Shown here: piece after piece, positions 1 to 9,225 of the stretch
Layout: the number at the start of each line of letters is the position of its first letter
How positions within the stretch are numbered: position 1 is the stretch's first letter
Position numbers and translations under genes: made by a program
Notes under the pieces: generated by a model
The model's input: the letters and a program-made list of their open reading frames with translations, nothing else
Told to the model about the DNA's origin: nothing
Databases searched by the model: none
Source of the DNA: UBA4742 sp963773335
GTDB lineage: Bacteria > Actinomycetota > Acidimicrobiia > Acidimicrobiales > Acidimicrobilacustridaceae
Assembly: GCA_963773335.1 (NCBI GenBank)
Contig: CAVZAT010000006.1
Coordinates: forward strand, 558,001-622,000
Direction: 5' to 3'
DNA: 64,000 bases

Positions 1-99
1 CGCGACGGCGCCCAGCAGCAACACGATGAGCACGGCGGCCGGCATCAGGATCAACACACTTCCCCGGTGGCCCCGCAGCCGGAGGCCCGTGCTCAGCAC
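1..99 (-). CDS. TadE/TadG-like pilus assembly protein, 5' fragment
   Basis: Only the first 33 codons lie in the window; the gene runs off the left edge. The GTG start at 99 overlaps the stop of the upstream gene (TGA at 95-93). The fragment has a short Arg-rich stretch followed by one hydrophobic segment (motif GSVLILMPAAVLIVLLLGAV), the usual N-terminus of TadE/TadG minor pilins. These are anchored by one membrane helix and work with the Tad secretion machine. It is the last visible gene of the minus-strand pilus operon. Family assignment rests on the helix and context only. Confidence 0.6.
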   Translation of the reverse strand, partial: MLSTGLRLRGHRGSVLILMPAAVLIVLLLGAVA

Positions 100-576
100 G
101 TGGCGGTGCCCGGCACACCGGAGCGGTAGGGGTCGATGAGCTCGGTGTGGCGGGCGCGGACGTCGAAGGCGTGGCCGTACCCGCCGATCCACGGCAGGCG
201 GATGGCCGGGACGGGGTAGTCGATCTCGACGGTGGTGGGCACGCACCGGGCGAAGGGCGCCCCGTCGGCTCGGTCGATGCGGATGGTGGCCAGCTCGGGT
301 CGACGCCCGTACCCGGCCAGGGTGGCGCTGGCCACCGCTCGGGCCTGGGTGTCGCCGGTGGTGGCGTCGGGGGCCTCGACGTAGGTGCGCACGGCCTGGC
401 GGGCGGCCGAGTCGGCCGCGACCTCCGGCGTCGATCACGCCCCAGGCGTTGGCCACCAGCAGGGCGCCCACCACGAAGATGAGCACCCCGAAGGGCAGGA
501 CCTCGATGCCGCCCACCTGTCCCCGATCGCCGGTCACTCGCCGGGTGGGGTCTGGCGCAACCGCCGCCCCCGTCAT
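93..576 (-). CDS. TadE-like minor pilin (frameshifted)
   Basis: ATG at 576 lies 12 bases after the stop of the preceding pilin-like gene. The product begins with a short polar stretch, then one hydrophobic helix (IEVLPFGVLIFVVGALLVAN), then VAADSAARQAVRTYVEA, typical of the region just after the TadE transmembrane helix. The reading frame changes near 422-431 (one extra base between GVID and VAADS). The remaining about 100 residues carry two cysteines and no enzyme motif. I treat the shift as a probable consensus error because both halves look intact. Expected role: minor pilin or assembly factor of the Flp pilus in the cytoplasmic membrane. Confidence 0.6.
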
Positions 577-587
577 CGTGGCGGGTC

Positions 588-1031
588 CTACCGCCACGCC
601 TCGACCCGGACCCGTACGGTGCGATCGATGTGGCGGGCGCCGGCGGCGTCGGCCAGGCCCGGCCACAGGAAACCGGGTGCGTCACCGACGAGTCGCAGCT
701 GGACGACCTGGGCGTCGCTGCCGCTCCAGTCGACGTGCACCGTGCGCCCGAACGCGCCGAGCTCGGCACGCATCCGGGACTCCGCGGCCGCTCGCGAGGA
801 GGCCAGGGCACCCGGGTCGCCATGGTCGGTGCGGCTACCGGCCACCATGCGGGCGCCGTCGAAGGCGGCGCTGGTCACCGAGGTGGTGGCGTACAGGTCG
901 ACCAGCAGTTGCACGGCGAAGAGCAGGAAGGCCAGGAACACGATCACCGCCGCGAAGGTGGCGATCAACCCCGTGCCGGCGTCCCCGGCGGCTGTCCGGC
1001 GACTCGGGGCTCGCACATGTCCACGGGTCAC
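588..1031 (-). CDS. TadE-like minor pilin
   Basis: GTG at 1031 is preferred over the longer open frame because it overlaps the upstream stop (GTGA), the coupling used elsewhere in this operon. The product is about 147 residues: a basic start, then one transmembrane helix (GLIATFAAVIVFLAFLLFAV), then a TadE-like stretch VTSAAFDGARMVAG in which the new DNA-free pilin-like domain begins. The C-terminal part is a soluble extracytoplasmic domain of about 100 residues. The order small pilin, TadE, TadE, TadG is common at the end of actinobacterial Tad loci. Confidence 0.7.
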   Translation of the reverse strand: MTRGHVRAPSRRTAAGDAGTGLIATFAAVIVFLAFLLFAVQLLVDLYATTSVTSAAFDGARMVAGSRTDHGDPGALASSRAAAESRMRAELGAFGRTVHVDWSGSDAQVVQLRLVGDAPGFLWPGLADAAGARHIDRTVRVRVEAWR

Positions 1032-1252
1032 TCGTTGCCGATCTGTTGGACCTTGGTGTTGGTGGTGTTGTCGGTGGTGCGCCACATCTGCTGGAACCCC
1101 AGCCACATGGCCGCCCCGAGGAAGGCCATGATCAGCACAGCGATGGCCACGCTGATCACGCCCTCGCCACGGTCGTCGCCGGCCATGGCGGTCAGGCGCG
1201 GGCGTAGGCGGGGTGCGAGCAGAGCGGTGATCCAGAACCAGGTCGTGGACAT
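1028..1252 (-). CDS. Small Flp-like pilin candidate
   Basis: A 74-residue protein with a basic N-terminus, the stretch GDDRGEGVISVAIAVLIMAF and a following polar tail. The Gly-Glu pair just before a hydrophobic run resembles a type IVb prepilin cleavage site, but it is not a textbook match. It sits between tadC and the TadE-like genes, and its stop overlaps the next start (GTGA). A purine-rich stretch (GAAAGG) lies about 12 bases before the ATG. It could be the major Flp subunit or another minor pilin. Confidence 0.5.
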   Translation of the reverse strand: MSTTWFWITALLAPRLRPRLTAMAGDDRGEGVISVAIAVLIMAFLGAAMWLGFQQMWRTTDNTTNTKVQQIGNE

Positions 1253-1307
1253 GAGGAGCCTTTCGTCGGTGGTTTCTCTCGGGAACTCGTGATGCCAGGT
1301 CAGGTGG

Positions 1308-2216
1308 TCAGGCGGTGGTGAACAGGCGCATGGCCTGCACGAACGGGACGACGAGGAACAGGACGCCGGGCACCAGCGCGGCGACGGTGACCGGCACCCA
1401 CACCTGTTGGGCTCGACGCTCGATCGCCTCGAGGAGCCGCCGCTGCGCGTCGCGGCGCATGGCTCGCGCCTCTGCCGAGATGAGTCGGCCGAGATCGGCG
1501 GCCTGGCGGTTGAGGGCCAGGACCGAGACGAGCCGATCGAGGGCCTCGACGTCCACGCGCCGGGCCCACTCGATCAGCGCCGCTTGCTCGTCCAGACCCT
1601 GGCGGATGCGTCCGCACACCTGCGCCAGATCCCCGGCGCAGGTCCCGGAGCTGCGCTGGGCCAGCCGGTTCAGCGTGCTGGTCAGTGAGTACCCGGCCCC
1701 CAACAACATCCCCAGCTGCTCGGTGACGATCGGCAGCTCGCCCAGCACCTGTTGCTTCCATCGACTGGACGCCCGTGCGACCTGTTGTTCGAGCACCAGG
1801 AACGCGAGCAGGGGCGCGCCGACCAGGAACAGGACGGCGATGAGCAGCGGTGGCCGCAAGGCGGCGGTGACCATAGCGGCGGCGCCCACTGCGACCAGCG
1901 CCGAGCTGAGTTGGCGCATGCGGAAGCCCGTCACGGTCTCGGGGGAGTGGATGCGTTCGAGGCGCAGGCCCAGCTCCTCGCCCGATCCGAGCAGCCGGCT
2001 CAGCCGGTCGCCCGCGCCCGAGGCGAGCGGCGAGACCACCTCGCCGAACGAGCGCCAGGACACGACGCGGCCGAGCTGGCGCGACGGTCGCGCTCCGGGC
2101 AGGTATGGCGCGATGCGATCCGGGAGCGATGGGCGGCGGAACCAGCGCAGCTCGGCCAGCACCAGACTGGAGCCCAGGCCGGCGAGGCCAGCGATCAGGA
2201 CGACGAGCCGGCTCAC
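1308..2216 (-). CDS. tadC: Tad pilus inner-membrane platform protein TadC
   Basis: A 302-residue type II secretion F-domain protein. The GTG at 2216 overlaps the tadB stop (GTGA), so the longer open frame upstream is out of frame with the real gene and was ignored. Hydrophobic segments occur at the N-terminus (LVVLIAGLAGLGSSLVLAEL), in the middle (around residue 120, two helices) and at the C-terminus (VTVAALVPGVLFLVVPFV). The central T2SSF region contains LPIVTEQLGMLLGAGYSL, a good family match. TadB and TadC form the membrane platform that the CpaF motor turns to assemble Flp pili. Confidence 0.85.
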   Translation of the reverse strand: MSRLVVLIAGLAGLGSSLVLAELRWFRRPSLPDRIAPYLPGARPSRQLGRVVSWRSFGEVVSPLASGAGDRLSRLLGSGEELGLRLERIHSPETVTGFRMRQLSSALVAVGAAAMVTAALRPPLLIAVLFLVGAPLLAFLVLEQQVARASSRWKQQVLGELPIVTEQLGMLLGAGYSLTSTLNRLAQRSSGTCAGDLAQVCGRIRQGLDEQAALIEWARRVDVEALDRLVSVLALNRQAADLGRLISAEARAMRRDAQRRLLEAIERRAQQVWVPVTVAALVPGVLFLVVPFVQAMRLFTTA

Positions 2217-3154
2217 CGCAACACCCGCCGCTCGTCCGGGAGGCGCATGATCCGCCCGGCCCACAGCCAGCAGGCCACCACCAGGGCGAGCCCGACCACC
2301 ACGATCAGCTGGCCCCAGGCCGTCTCGTAGGCGGCCCGCCCCGAGCCCACCGAGAGCCCCACCACGGCCATGCCGATGGGCACGATCAGCACGAAGCGCC
2401 GGGCGAATCGGACACCCGCCTGCTTGGCCACCGCATCCTTGCGCCCCTGCGTGTCGGCCCGACGGTCGTCGGCCAGGTCCTGGAGTCGCTGGTCGAGATC
2501 GCTTCCGCCCAGCTCGTGGGCGATCAGCAGGGTCTCGCAGGCGGCATCGGCGGTGGGGTCGGCGAGCTGGTCCTTCAGCTCGGCGAGGGTCCGCCCGAAG
2601 TCGGTGGACAACAGCCACTCGCGCTGGGCCGCGGCGAACGCCGGGCGCAGCTCGGCCGGACCGCTGGCACCCACCTCGAACAGCGCTTGGGGGATCGATC
2701 GCCCGGCGCTCGAGGTCAGGATGCGGATCTCCTCGATGAGTCGCGGCCAGGCCTCCTCGGCCTGCTGGCGACGCGCCGTCCGCCGGCGGCGGTAGCTGGC
2801 CACGGGGAAGGTGGCGGCGAACCCGCCCACGATCAGCGCGGGCACCGCCCCGCCGAACAACAGCAACCCACCGGCCGCTCCCGCGGCGAACAGCCCGGCG
2901 ATCACGGTCCAGAACTCGGTCGGACCGACGTCGCCGAGCCCGGCCTGGATCAACCACTCGCGTCCCCGGCGGCTCCGCATCGACGAGCTGCCGGGCCGGG
3001 CCGAGGCGGTGGAGGGCCGGGATTTCTGGTCGGAACCGTGGGTTCCCGGACCTGGCCCGATCCCGCGCCATCCGAACTGTGCGGCTGTGTAGCACAGGAC
3101 CACGCCGTAGCCGGCGGTGATGGCCAGTCCCAGCGAGATCAAAATGCGGTCCAC
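2213..3154 (-). CDS. tadB: Tad pilus inner-membrane platform protein TadB
   Basis: A 313-residue T2SSF-family protein. It has an N-terminal helix (ILISLGLAITAGYGVVLC), two helices around residues 80-120, a cytoplasmic T2SSF domain containing EEAWPRLIEEIRILTSSAG and SIPQAL, and a C-terminal pair of helices. It overlaps the end of cpaF by 16 bases and is followed by tadC with a 4-base overlap, so the three are almost certainly co-translated. It is expected to be the second half of the TadB/TadC platform complex. Confidence 0.85.
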   Translation of the reverse strand: MDRILISLGLAITAGYGVVLCYTAAQFGWRGIGPGPGTHGSDQKSRPSTASARPGSSSMRSRRGREWLIQAGLGDVGPTEFWTVIAGLFAAGAAGGLLLFGGAVPALIVGGFAATFPVASYRRRRTARRQQAEEAWPRLIEEIRILTSSAGRSIPQALFEVGASGPAELRPAFAAAQREWLLSTDFGRTLAELKDQLADPTADAACETLLIAHELGGSDLDQRLQDLADDRRADTQGRKDAVAKQAGVRFARRFVLIVPIGMAVVGLSVGSGRAAYETAWGQLIVVVGLALVVACWLWAGRIMRLPDERRVLR

Positions 3155-4483
3155 TCTCGGTCGTCGTCCCGGCTCAACAGCTCGGTCACGTCGAAGCCGG
3201 CTTCGGCGAGGGCGTGGGCCAGCCGCGACGGGATGTTGCCCGTCCAGCTCAGCGGCGCGTCGGGCCCCGGGCGGGAGAACAGATCGGTGGTGGTGAACTG
3301 CGTGGCGGCCGGCCCTGCGGCCTGGTCCTCCACCGCGGTCACCTCCGCCACGCGCGGGCCGCCGGGACCCCGCCGGCAGTGCACGACCAGGTCGATGGCC
3401 TCGCTGACCAGGCTGTTGAGCGCGGACATGGGCAACTCGTTGCTGGTGTCGGCCAGCTGGCAGATGAATCGCAACCGGGTCAGAGCCTGTCGGGCGGATC
3501 CGGCGTGGATGGTGGTGAACCCCTTCACGCCCGAGGACAAGGTGAGCAGGAGCGGCAGGGCCTCGCTGTCGCGGACCTCACCGACGATGGCCACGTCAGG
3601 TGCCATGCGCAGGAAGCCCGAGACCAGGCGCCGGAGATCGACGGCCGGGCGGTCAGGTCGCGCCGCCCGGGTCTGCATGGCGGCCACGTTGGCCAGGGGC
3701 ACGTCGGCTTCGAACACCTCCTCGGCGATGACCACCCGCTTGGACGGGTCGAGCTCGGCCGCGCAACACGACAACAGGGTGGTCTTGCCCGAGCCCGGGG
3801 CGCCGGCGAACACGATCGAGCGGTCGGCCCGCACGCACGCGCCGAGGAAGCGGGCCACGGCGGCGCTGAGCATGTCGCGGGCGACGAGCTCGTCGAGCGA
3901 ACGGAAGGCCACACCGGTGAAGCGGCGGATGTTGACCATGACATGGCCGCCCCGGCTGACGTCGCCGTGGACGATGTGGAGGCGGGAGCCGTCGTCGAGC
4001 TGCGCGTCCTGGAGCCCTTCGGTGGGGTCGAGCTTGCGGTGGCGCGCTGAGGCGTCGTCGAGGATCTTGGTGAGCGTCCGGGCGACGTGGTCGTCGTCGT
4101 GGAAGACCTCGTCGTGGTAGCCGGCTGGTGCCCGCGATGGCGTTTGACGAAGATCTCGATCGGGGGCGTTGATCATGATCTCCCACACGTCGGGATCGTC
4201 GAGCAGCGGTGTCGAGCGGGCCGTAGCCGGGCCAGGTTGCGGCAGGCCCGTTCGGCGACCTGGTCGGGTCGGACAGCTCGAAGCGCTTGGCGCCTCGCTT
4301 GGCGTCGTCGGCCCACCGTTCGATCTCGTCGTCGATGAGGACCCGCAGCCCGGCTTCGGCCTCGGGGCCCGCCATGTCGTGGGACAGGTCCTTGGCCCGG
4401 GCCTGCACTCGCTGCTCGATCTCCACCAGAGGATCGAGCTCGTCGCGAGCGGCGCCGGGGCCAGCGTCGACCGCCGCGGTCAT
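3139..4483 (-). CDS. cpaF: Tad pilus assembly ATPase CpaF/TadA (frameshifted near N-terminus)
   Basis: Secretion ATPase that powers Flp pilus assembly at the cytoplasmic membrane. The intact C-terminal 349 residues carry Walker A (GAPGSGKTTLL), the Asp box and Walker B region (RMAPDVAIVGEVRDSEA) and the His box (GFTTIHAGSARQAL), all standard for this family. The N-terminus starts at ATG 4483 (MTAAVDAGPGAARDEL) and the typical DPDVWEIMIN motif follows, but three small frame changes lie between about 4195 and 4262. Since every piece matches the family, I read this as one gene with consensus errors, although a recent pseudogene cannot be excluded. Confidence 0.8.
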
Positions 4484-4581
4484 GCGGTCGGCTCCGGTCG
4501 ACGGGATCGGTTCTGACGGGGCGTCAGCTCGCTGGCTAGGGTGCGGGCGCTTCGATCAGACCCCCGTGGAAAGGACGTTCC

Positions 4582-5391
4582 GTGAGCGAGCCGGCCGTGT
4601 TGGTGGAGCGTGACGAACACATCGTCACCGTCACCCTGAACCGCCCCGACAAGCGCAACGCGTTCAACGCCGAGGTGCTGTGCCGGTGCTGTGACGCCTG
4701 GGATCTGATCGACGGCGACGACGAGGTGCGAGCCGCCATCCTCACCGGGGCCGGCGGCGACTTCTCGGCGGGAGCCGACCTGGACCGGCTGGTGGGTGCC
4801 ATGTTGTCGGGCAAGCCGGCCCAGAACGAGTTCGAGGAGCGGATCCGCCAGGACCCCGGTCTGATCTTCAAGGGGTTCCTGAAGGACACCGCACTCGCAA
4901 GCCTCTGGTGGCCGCGGTCGAGGGCTACTGCTACGCCGGCGGATTGGAGATCCTGCAGGCCACCGACCTGCGGGTGGCCGCCGAGGGCGCCAAGATCGGA
5001 CTGACCGAGGTGCAGCGCGGCCTGTTCCCCATGGCCGGCACCACTGTGCGCCTGCCCCGCCAGATCGCCTTCACCAAGGCCATGGAGATCATGTTGCTGG
5101 GCGACCCCATCTCTGCGGCCGAGGCCGAGCGCATGGGGCTGGTCGGCTTCGTCGTACCCGACGGCCAGGCCCTGGCCAAGGCCCGGGAGCTGGCCGAGCG
5201 ACTGGCGGCCAACGGTCCGCTGGCCGTGCAGGGGATCAAGGCGGCGGTGTGGGCCGCGGCCGAGCTGCCCGAGGCCGAGGCCTTCGTCGAGGAGATGGAG
5301 ATCGGCATGGGCGTGATGGCCAGCGAGGACGCCGAAGGAGGGGCCTCGGGCCTTCCTGGAGAAGCGCCCGGCCAACTTCCAGGGCCGCTGA
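4582..5391 (+). CDS. Enoyl-CoA hydratase/isomerase family protein (frameshifted)
   Basis: Crotonase-fold protein of about 268 residues, starting ATG 4582 (MSEPAVLVERDEHIVTVTLN). The oxyanion-hole motif region GAGGDFSAGADL is present, as is the second signature (VEGYCYAGGLEILQATDLRVA), ending RPANFQGR. The usual second catalytic Glu region (IGLTEVQRGLFPMAG) is kept. The frame changes near 4892-4905 and once near 5336 (one extra G). It would hydrate enoyl-CoA or act on a related CoA ester. It lies alone on the plus strand between cpaF and cpaE, with no metabolic partner beside it. Confidence 0.75.
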
Positions 5392-5450
5392 CGCCACCCC
5401 CGAAGTGTTCGGCCCCGCCGAGGTCGACGGCGTCAGCGTCAGGGGCCTGG

Positions 5451-6771
5451 TCATCCCAATGCCTCGTCGTCGGCCCATGCGCCCAGCGAGCCCGGCGTGA
5501 TCGGGGTCAGCCCTGAGCCGGCTGACGAGTCCAGCCCGACGCGTGGCCCCGTCCGTTCGAGCACGGCCTCGACCGCCTCGGTCAGTGGACGGACCAGCGC
5601 CACGGGTAGGGCCATGGCGGCGCGGTGGAGTTGGTCGACCCCCCGGCGTTCGCTGACGAACAGCGGCGATGCCATGGTCTCGGCCAGTTCAGGACGCATG
5701 CCGGCCACCAGGTTGGCGATTGCCCCTGTGATCTCGGACCGGGCTGAGGCCCGGCGCGGGAGCTCGGTTGATGACCGCCAGCAGTCGCTCGGCGCCGACC
5801 CCACTGCGGTGCCACTCGTCGAGGATCAGGACGAGGCGCCGCAGCCCTACGACCGTGGGCGGGGCGACCACCAGCACCAGGTCGGCCCTCCCGGCGGCGG
5901 TGCGAGCCAGGACGTTGCGCTCCTCCACGTCGAGCGACCCGACCTCGTCGTCTCCCTCGAGGTCGGCATCGAGATCGGCCACCACCAGCCGGTAGCTGCG
6001 CAACAGCCCATCGAGGCTGGCCTGCACCGCCCGGGGTCGCAGCACCGGCCAGTCACGGTGCCGGCGCAACCCGAGCAGCAGGTCATAGCCGCGGTCGCCG
6101 GTGTCGAACACGTGGCCGCGCACCTGGTCCACCGCGGGAAGGTCGAGCCGGTGGGCCTCGACCAGCTCCTGGAGGCCGGGCATGACGTCGCCGGCGTCGT
6201 GGAGGACACCTTGATCGGCGTGCAGGGCGAGGTCGGCGAGCACCACCAGACCCTGATGCCGCGAGGCCGAACCGAGGCCCTGAGCCAGAGCCATGGCCAG
6301 CGTGGAGGTGCCCGCTCCGCCGGGGCCGGTGACCGCCACCAGCCGGCCTCGCCAACCGGCCGGTGGTGGGGCGGTGCGCACGATCGTGTCACCCGCCGGG
6401 CCCTCGATGGCCGGCGCGCAGCCGAGCAGCACCGACAGCAGATCGGCCCGGTCGAAGGGGTCGTCCAGTACGGCGTCGACGCCCATCCCGGCCCAGTCGG
6501 CGGGTCGACGACCGTCGTCGATCACGATGACAGCCGACCCGACCTCACGGGCCCGATCGACCAGGTCGCGGTCGACGGCGGGGAGCCCGCCGTCGACGAT
6601 GACCGCCGAGAAGGCCTGGCCAGAAGCCAGGCGTGCCGTGAGCTCCTCGGTGGCCATGCACTTCACGAACTCGACTGGGAGGGCGGCGTTGGTCGACCAC
6701 CGACTCAGGTCACGGAACCAGGCCGATCGGGCCCGGGCCAGGCCGAGCAGGCGGTAGCGCGGCGGGCTCAT
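5451..6771 (-). CDS. cpaE: CpaE/TadZ-like pilus localization ATPase (frameshifted near C-terminus)
   Basis: MinD/ParA-superfamily protein of about 438 residues. The N-terminal about 110 residues form a receiver-like domain (IVDGGLPAVDRDLVDRAREV). The ATPase domain follows with a deviant Walker A (GPGGAGTSTLAMALAQGL) and the later segment LVLVVAPPTVVGLRRL. The frame changes between about 5750 and 5765; the second part continues RASARSEITGAIANLVAG and ends WADDEALG. TadZ/CpaE proteins place the pilus machine at a cell site. It lies upstream of cpaF in the transcription direction but is separated from it by the enoyl-CoA hydratase gene. Confidence 0.75.
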
Positions 6772-6937
6772 GCCGGGCCTGCTCGCGGGTGATCAGTCGC
6801 TCGGGCCACGCTGCCATGAATCGAATCGAGGGCTCGCGCCCGAATCCCCAGCTGCATTCGGTCCGCCGTGTGATCGCTGCCTGCGCCTCGGTGTGGGGGG
6901 CCGCCGCCCACCTACCGTGGTCGGACCGTATGCGGAC

Positions 6938-6950
6938 GTTACGGCGTAAC
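6938..6950. promoter_or_regulatory. Small palindrome upstream of cpaE
   Basis: GTTACGGCGTAAC is a perfect 6-bp inverted repeat around one central base. It lies in the 238-bp gap between the cpaB stop and the cpaE start, about 170 bp before the cpaE ATG. It could be an operator, but no known regulator site is recognised. Confidence 0.25.
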
Positions 6951-7009
6951 TCAATGTGATATCCGTCACCGAAGCCGGCGGCCGATTTCCTGGTGACTGA
7001 TCGAGCGGG

Positions 7010-7990
7010 TCAACGGCTCGCGGCAGTCGCCACCGGGCCGTGGCCCGATGCGGTCGCGTCCGTGGGATCGGTGGGCGGAAGCGAGTACGAGGTGGCGCCG
7101 GCGGTCGAGCCCGAGCCGGTCGACGCGGCCGAGCGAACCAGGGTGAGCGCCGCCACCTGCGTGGCGTGTGCGGCCCGCAGCGCCTGGTCGGCATCGGCCA
7201 GGGCCACCGTGATGACCAGCTTGCCCGCCGACTCCAAGCTCTCGTGGCTGCCGTCGGACACGTCGACCAGACGGACGCCCCGGGCCACGACCACCGTCTC
7301 CGCGCTCTCGCCGGTCCCGTAGGTGGCCAGCAGGTCGACGGTCTGGCCGGGCTCGAGGTTGCCGTCGAGCGCTCGTTCGCGGTCGATCGGGAAGGAGAGC
7401 TCGTGGCGATCAGGTGCGGCGACGGGCCGCACCACCTGGGCGCGCTCGATCACGTCACCCCCGTCGAGCGGCGCCAGCGTGACCTGGCCCACGACCTCGG
7501 CGGTGGTGGTGAACGTCTGGGTCGCCGCACCACTCGGGAGCTGTGCCTGCTCGGTGGCCAGATCGGCGTTGGACAACACGGTGCCGGTACGGATCCGGTG
7601 GCGGGCCACCACCATGGCCTGGTGCGGGCCCGCGTCGTGGTGGTTCGCCACCGCGAAGCTGATGAGCATGGCCAGCGCGACCAGGAGCCCGCCCACCACG
7701 GCCCGGCCCGATGGCAGTGGTCGCCGGCCCGGGAGCAGACGGCGCGCCGGCGCCTCAGGGCCGACTTCGTCCATGGCGGAGACGGGCGCGCCGTCTTGGC
7801 TCGCCGCCTTCCGGCGGGGGCGGCCGGTGGTCGCTCCATCGTGGTTGGTTCCCATGTCCCTCGCGATCCGCCGCGCCCGCCGCTCGCCTCGTGTGCCGCC
7901 TGCCGTTCCCGCGAGCCGCCGATCCGCTCGGCCGACTCGCCACCCCACCACCCCGGCAGCCCGCCGGGCTCGCTCGGGGAGCTCGGTCAC
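7010..7990 (-). CDS. cpaB: Flp pilus assembly protein CpaB/RcpC (SAF domain)
   Basis: A 326-residue protein. An Arg-rich N-terminus is followed by one membrane helix (AVVGGLLVALAMLISFAVA) near residue 105. An extracytoplasmic SAF-type domain comes next (VVARHRIRTGTVLSNADLAT and EVVGQVTLAPLDGGDVI), then an RcpC-type region (LEPGQTVDLLATYGTGES). The C-terminal 35 residues are Ser/Thr/Gly rich. CpaB proteins act in the periplasm-facing part of the Tad system. The chosen start gives a long basic leader; starts at internal Met codons (for example residue 46 or 73) are equally plausible. The gene is the first of the pilus set in the transcription direction. Confidence 0.75.
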   Translation of the reverse strand: MTELPERARRAAGVVGWRVGRADRRLAGTAGGTRGERRARRIARDMGTNHDGATTGRPRRKAASQDGAPVSAMDEVGPEAPARRLLPGRRPLPSGRAVVGGLLVALAMLISFAVANHHDAGPHQAMVVARHRIRTGTVLSNADLATEQAQLPSGAATQTFTTTAEVVGQVTLAPLDGGDVIERAQVVRPVAAPDRHELSFPIDRERALDGNLEPGQTVDLLATYGTGESAETVVVARGVRLVDVSDGSHESLESAGKLVITVALADADQALRAAHATQVAALTLVRSAASTGSGSTAGATSYSLPPTDPTDATASGHGPVATAASR

Positions 7991-8173
7991 CCCGAGCGGG
8001 GGCTGAGGCTAGAGACGCCAGCCGAGCGGATTCAACATGACATCGGACACACTCCCGGTGACCAGGCGACGAGCGTGCCCCCGCCTGGTGGACAACGAGC
8101 CCCGCGCCGTCGACCGCGGGGAAAAGAACATCGAAGCGTAGGAAAATCACCGAGAAGCGAGTAACTTGAACCC

Positions 8174-8431
8174 GTGGCTCCTGTCGACGACGAGATCCGT
8201 TGGCTCAGCACCGGCGAGGCGGCCGATCGGCTCGGCATCACACCGCGCACCCTCTACCGGTTCATCGACGAGGGCCAGGTGCCGGCCTATCGCTTCGGGC
8301 GGGTGATCCGACTGAAGGCGACCGACGTCGACGTGTTCATCGAGGCCTGTCGCATCGCGCCGGGCACGCTCGAGCACCTCTACCCCGACTCGGGCACCGA
8401 CACCTCGGCCACCGAAGCCAACGCCACGTAG
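8174..8431 (+). CDS. Excisionase/MerR-type helix-turn-helix DNA-binding protein
   Basis: An 85-residue protein starting GTG at 8174. Residues 9-60 form a winged helix of the excisionase family: WLSTGEAADRLGITPRTLYR, then FIDEGQVPAYRFGRVIRLKATDVDVF. Actinobacteria carry small chromosomal regulators of this shape (BldC-like), so it need not be part of a mobile element, and none is evident nearby. It is divergent from cpaB across a 183-bp gap, so it may regulate the pilus locus; that is an inference from position only. Its last 52 bases overlap the end of the opposite gene. Confidence 0.7.
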   Translation: MAPVDDEIRWLSTGEAADRLGITPRTLYRFIDEGQVPAYRFGRVIRLKATDVDVFIEACRIAPGTLEHLYPDSGTDTSATEANAT

Positions 8432-9051
8432 ATCAGGCCACCACCGTCGTCACGCACGGTCAGCACGTCCCGGCCCACGGTCACCAGCTCACCGACCACC
8501 GGCTCGTCGCTCATCCGAGCGAACACGGCCACTCGGGTGCGATCGGCGGCCAACTCGGCCAGCTCACCGACCAGCTCGACCCCGGCGTGGGCACCGGGTC
8601 GCCCGTCGCGCCCGGGTGGCCCCGAGGCGATGGGATCGCCCGTTGGTGCCCGCACCCAGGCCAGCGCGGCCAGGACCAGCCACACGCCGCCCTGCTCGGT
8701 AGCCAACTCGATGAAGTCGCGGCCAACCACGGTGATCCGTCCACGGTGGCGCCGACCGCTGACCAGGCCGACGAGCACCGGGCGTCCCCGTTCGCCCAAC
8801 GCGGTGGCCACCCCGACCAGATGGGCGTCGGCCGCGGCCTGGCGGGCCAGCCAGGCTGCCCGGCGGCGCCGGGTCACGGCGTCGGCCACCTGGGCCTCCG
8901 CCGCCCACCGCGCCAGCGCCGCCTGGGTCGAGTCGTCGTCGAGATCGCCCAGCGCACCGTCGACGAAGCCGGCGTCGGGGCCGTCGCGGAGTCCACCGCC
9001 GTCGAAGTCGCCGTCGTCGAAGTCACCGTCGTGTGGGCCGCCACCCGCCAT
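8380..9051 (-). CDS. Conserved hypothetical protein
   Basis: A 223-residue acidic protein beginning MAGGGPHDGDFDDGDFDGGG; the longer Arg-rich extension to 9186 is rejected because it reads like non-coding antisense. A helical region (residues 45-90, Ala/Arg rich) is followed by two short beta-rich modules that look alike (VLVGLVSGRRHRGRITVVGR, GRDFIELATEQGGVWLV, and again EPVVGELVTVGRDVLTVRDD), suggesting an internal repeat. No enzymatic motif is seen. It converges with the helix-turn-helix gene and overlaps its 3' end. Confidence 0.55.
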   Translation of the reverse strand: MAGGGPHDGDFDDGDFDGGGLRDGPDAGFVDGALGDLDDDSTQAALARWAAEAQVADAVTRRRRAAWLARQAAADAHLVGVATALGERGRPVLVGLVSGRRHRGRITVVGRDFIELATEQGGVWLVLAALAWVRAPTGDPIASGPPGRDGRPGAHAGVELVGELAELAADRTRVAVFARMSDEPVVGELVTVGRDVLTVRDDGGGLIYVALASVAEVSVPESG

Positions 9052-9225
9052 GGGCCGGATGGTAGGCCAGCCGCGCCCTCGTCTCCGCCGCCATCTCGGT
9101 GGCTGACTCGTCGGCCGTCGGCTCCACCCGCCCAGGCCGGCGCCGATCACCGCAGAGGTCCGCACAACCCCGCACCCCGCTGCCACCGGCAGTCACTACG
9201 CTGAGAGTCCCGACAGAGGCCCACG

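Noticed and set aside
1308..3095. A single open frame of almost 600 codons covering two pilus genes
   Set aside because: Only its last half is a protein (TadC). The first half is an Arg-rich shadow of tadB, which lies in another frame and overlaps tadC by GTGA.
8174..8431. Excisionase marking a mobile element near 8 kb
   Set aside because: No integrase, repeat or tRNA is nearby, and small MerR/excisionase-fold regulators are common chromosomal proteins in Actinobacteria.
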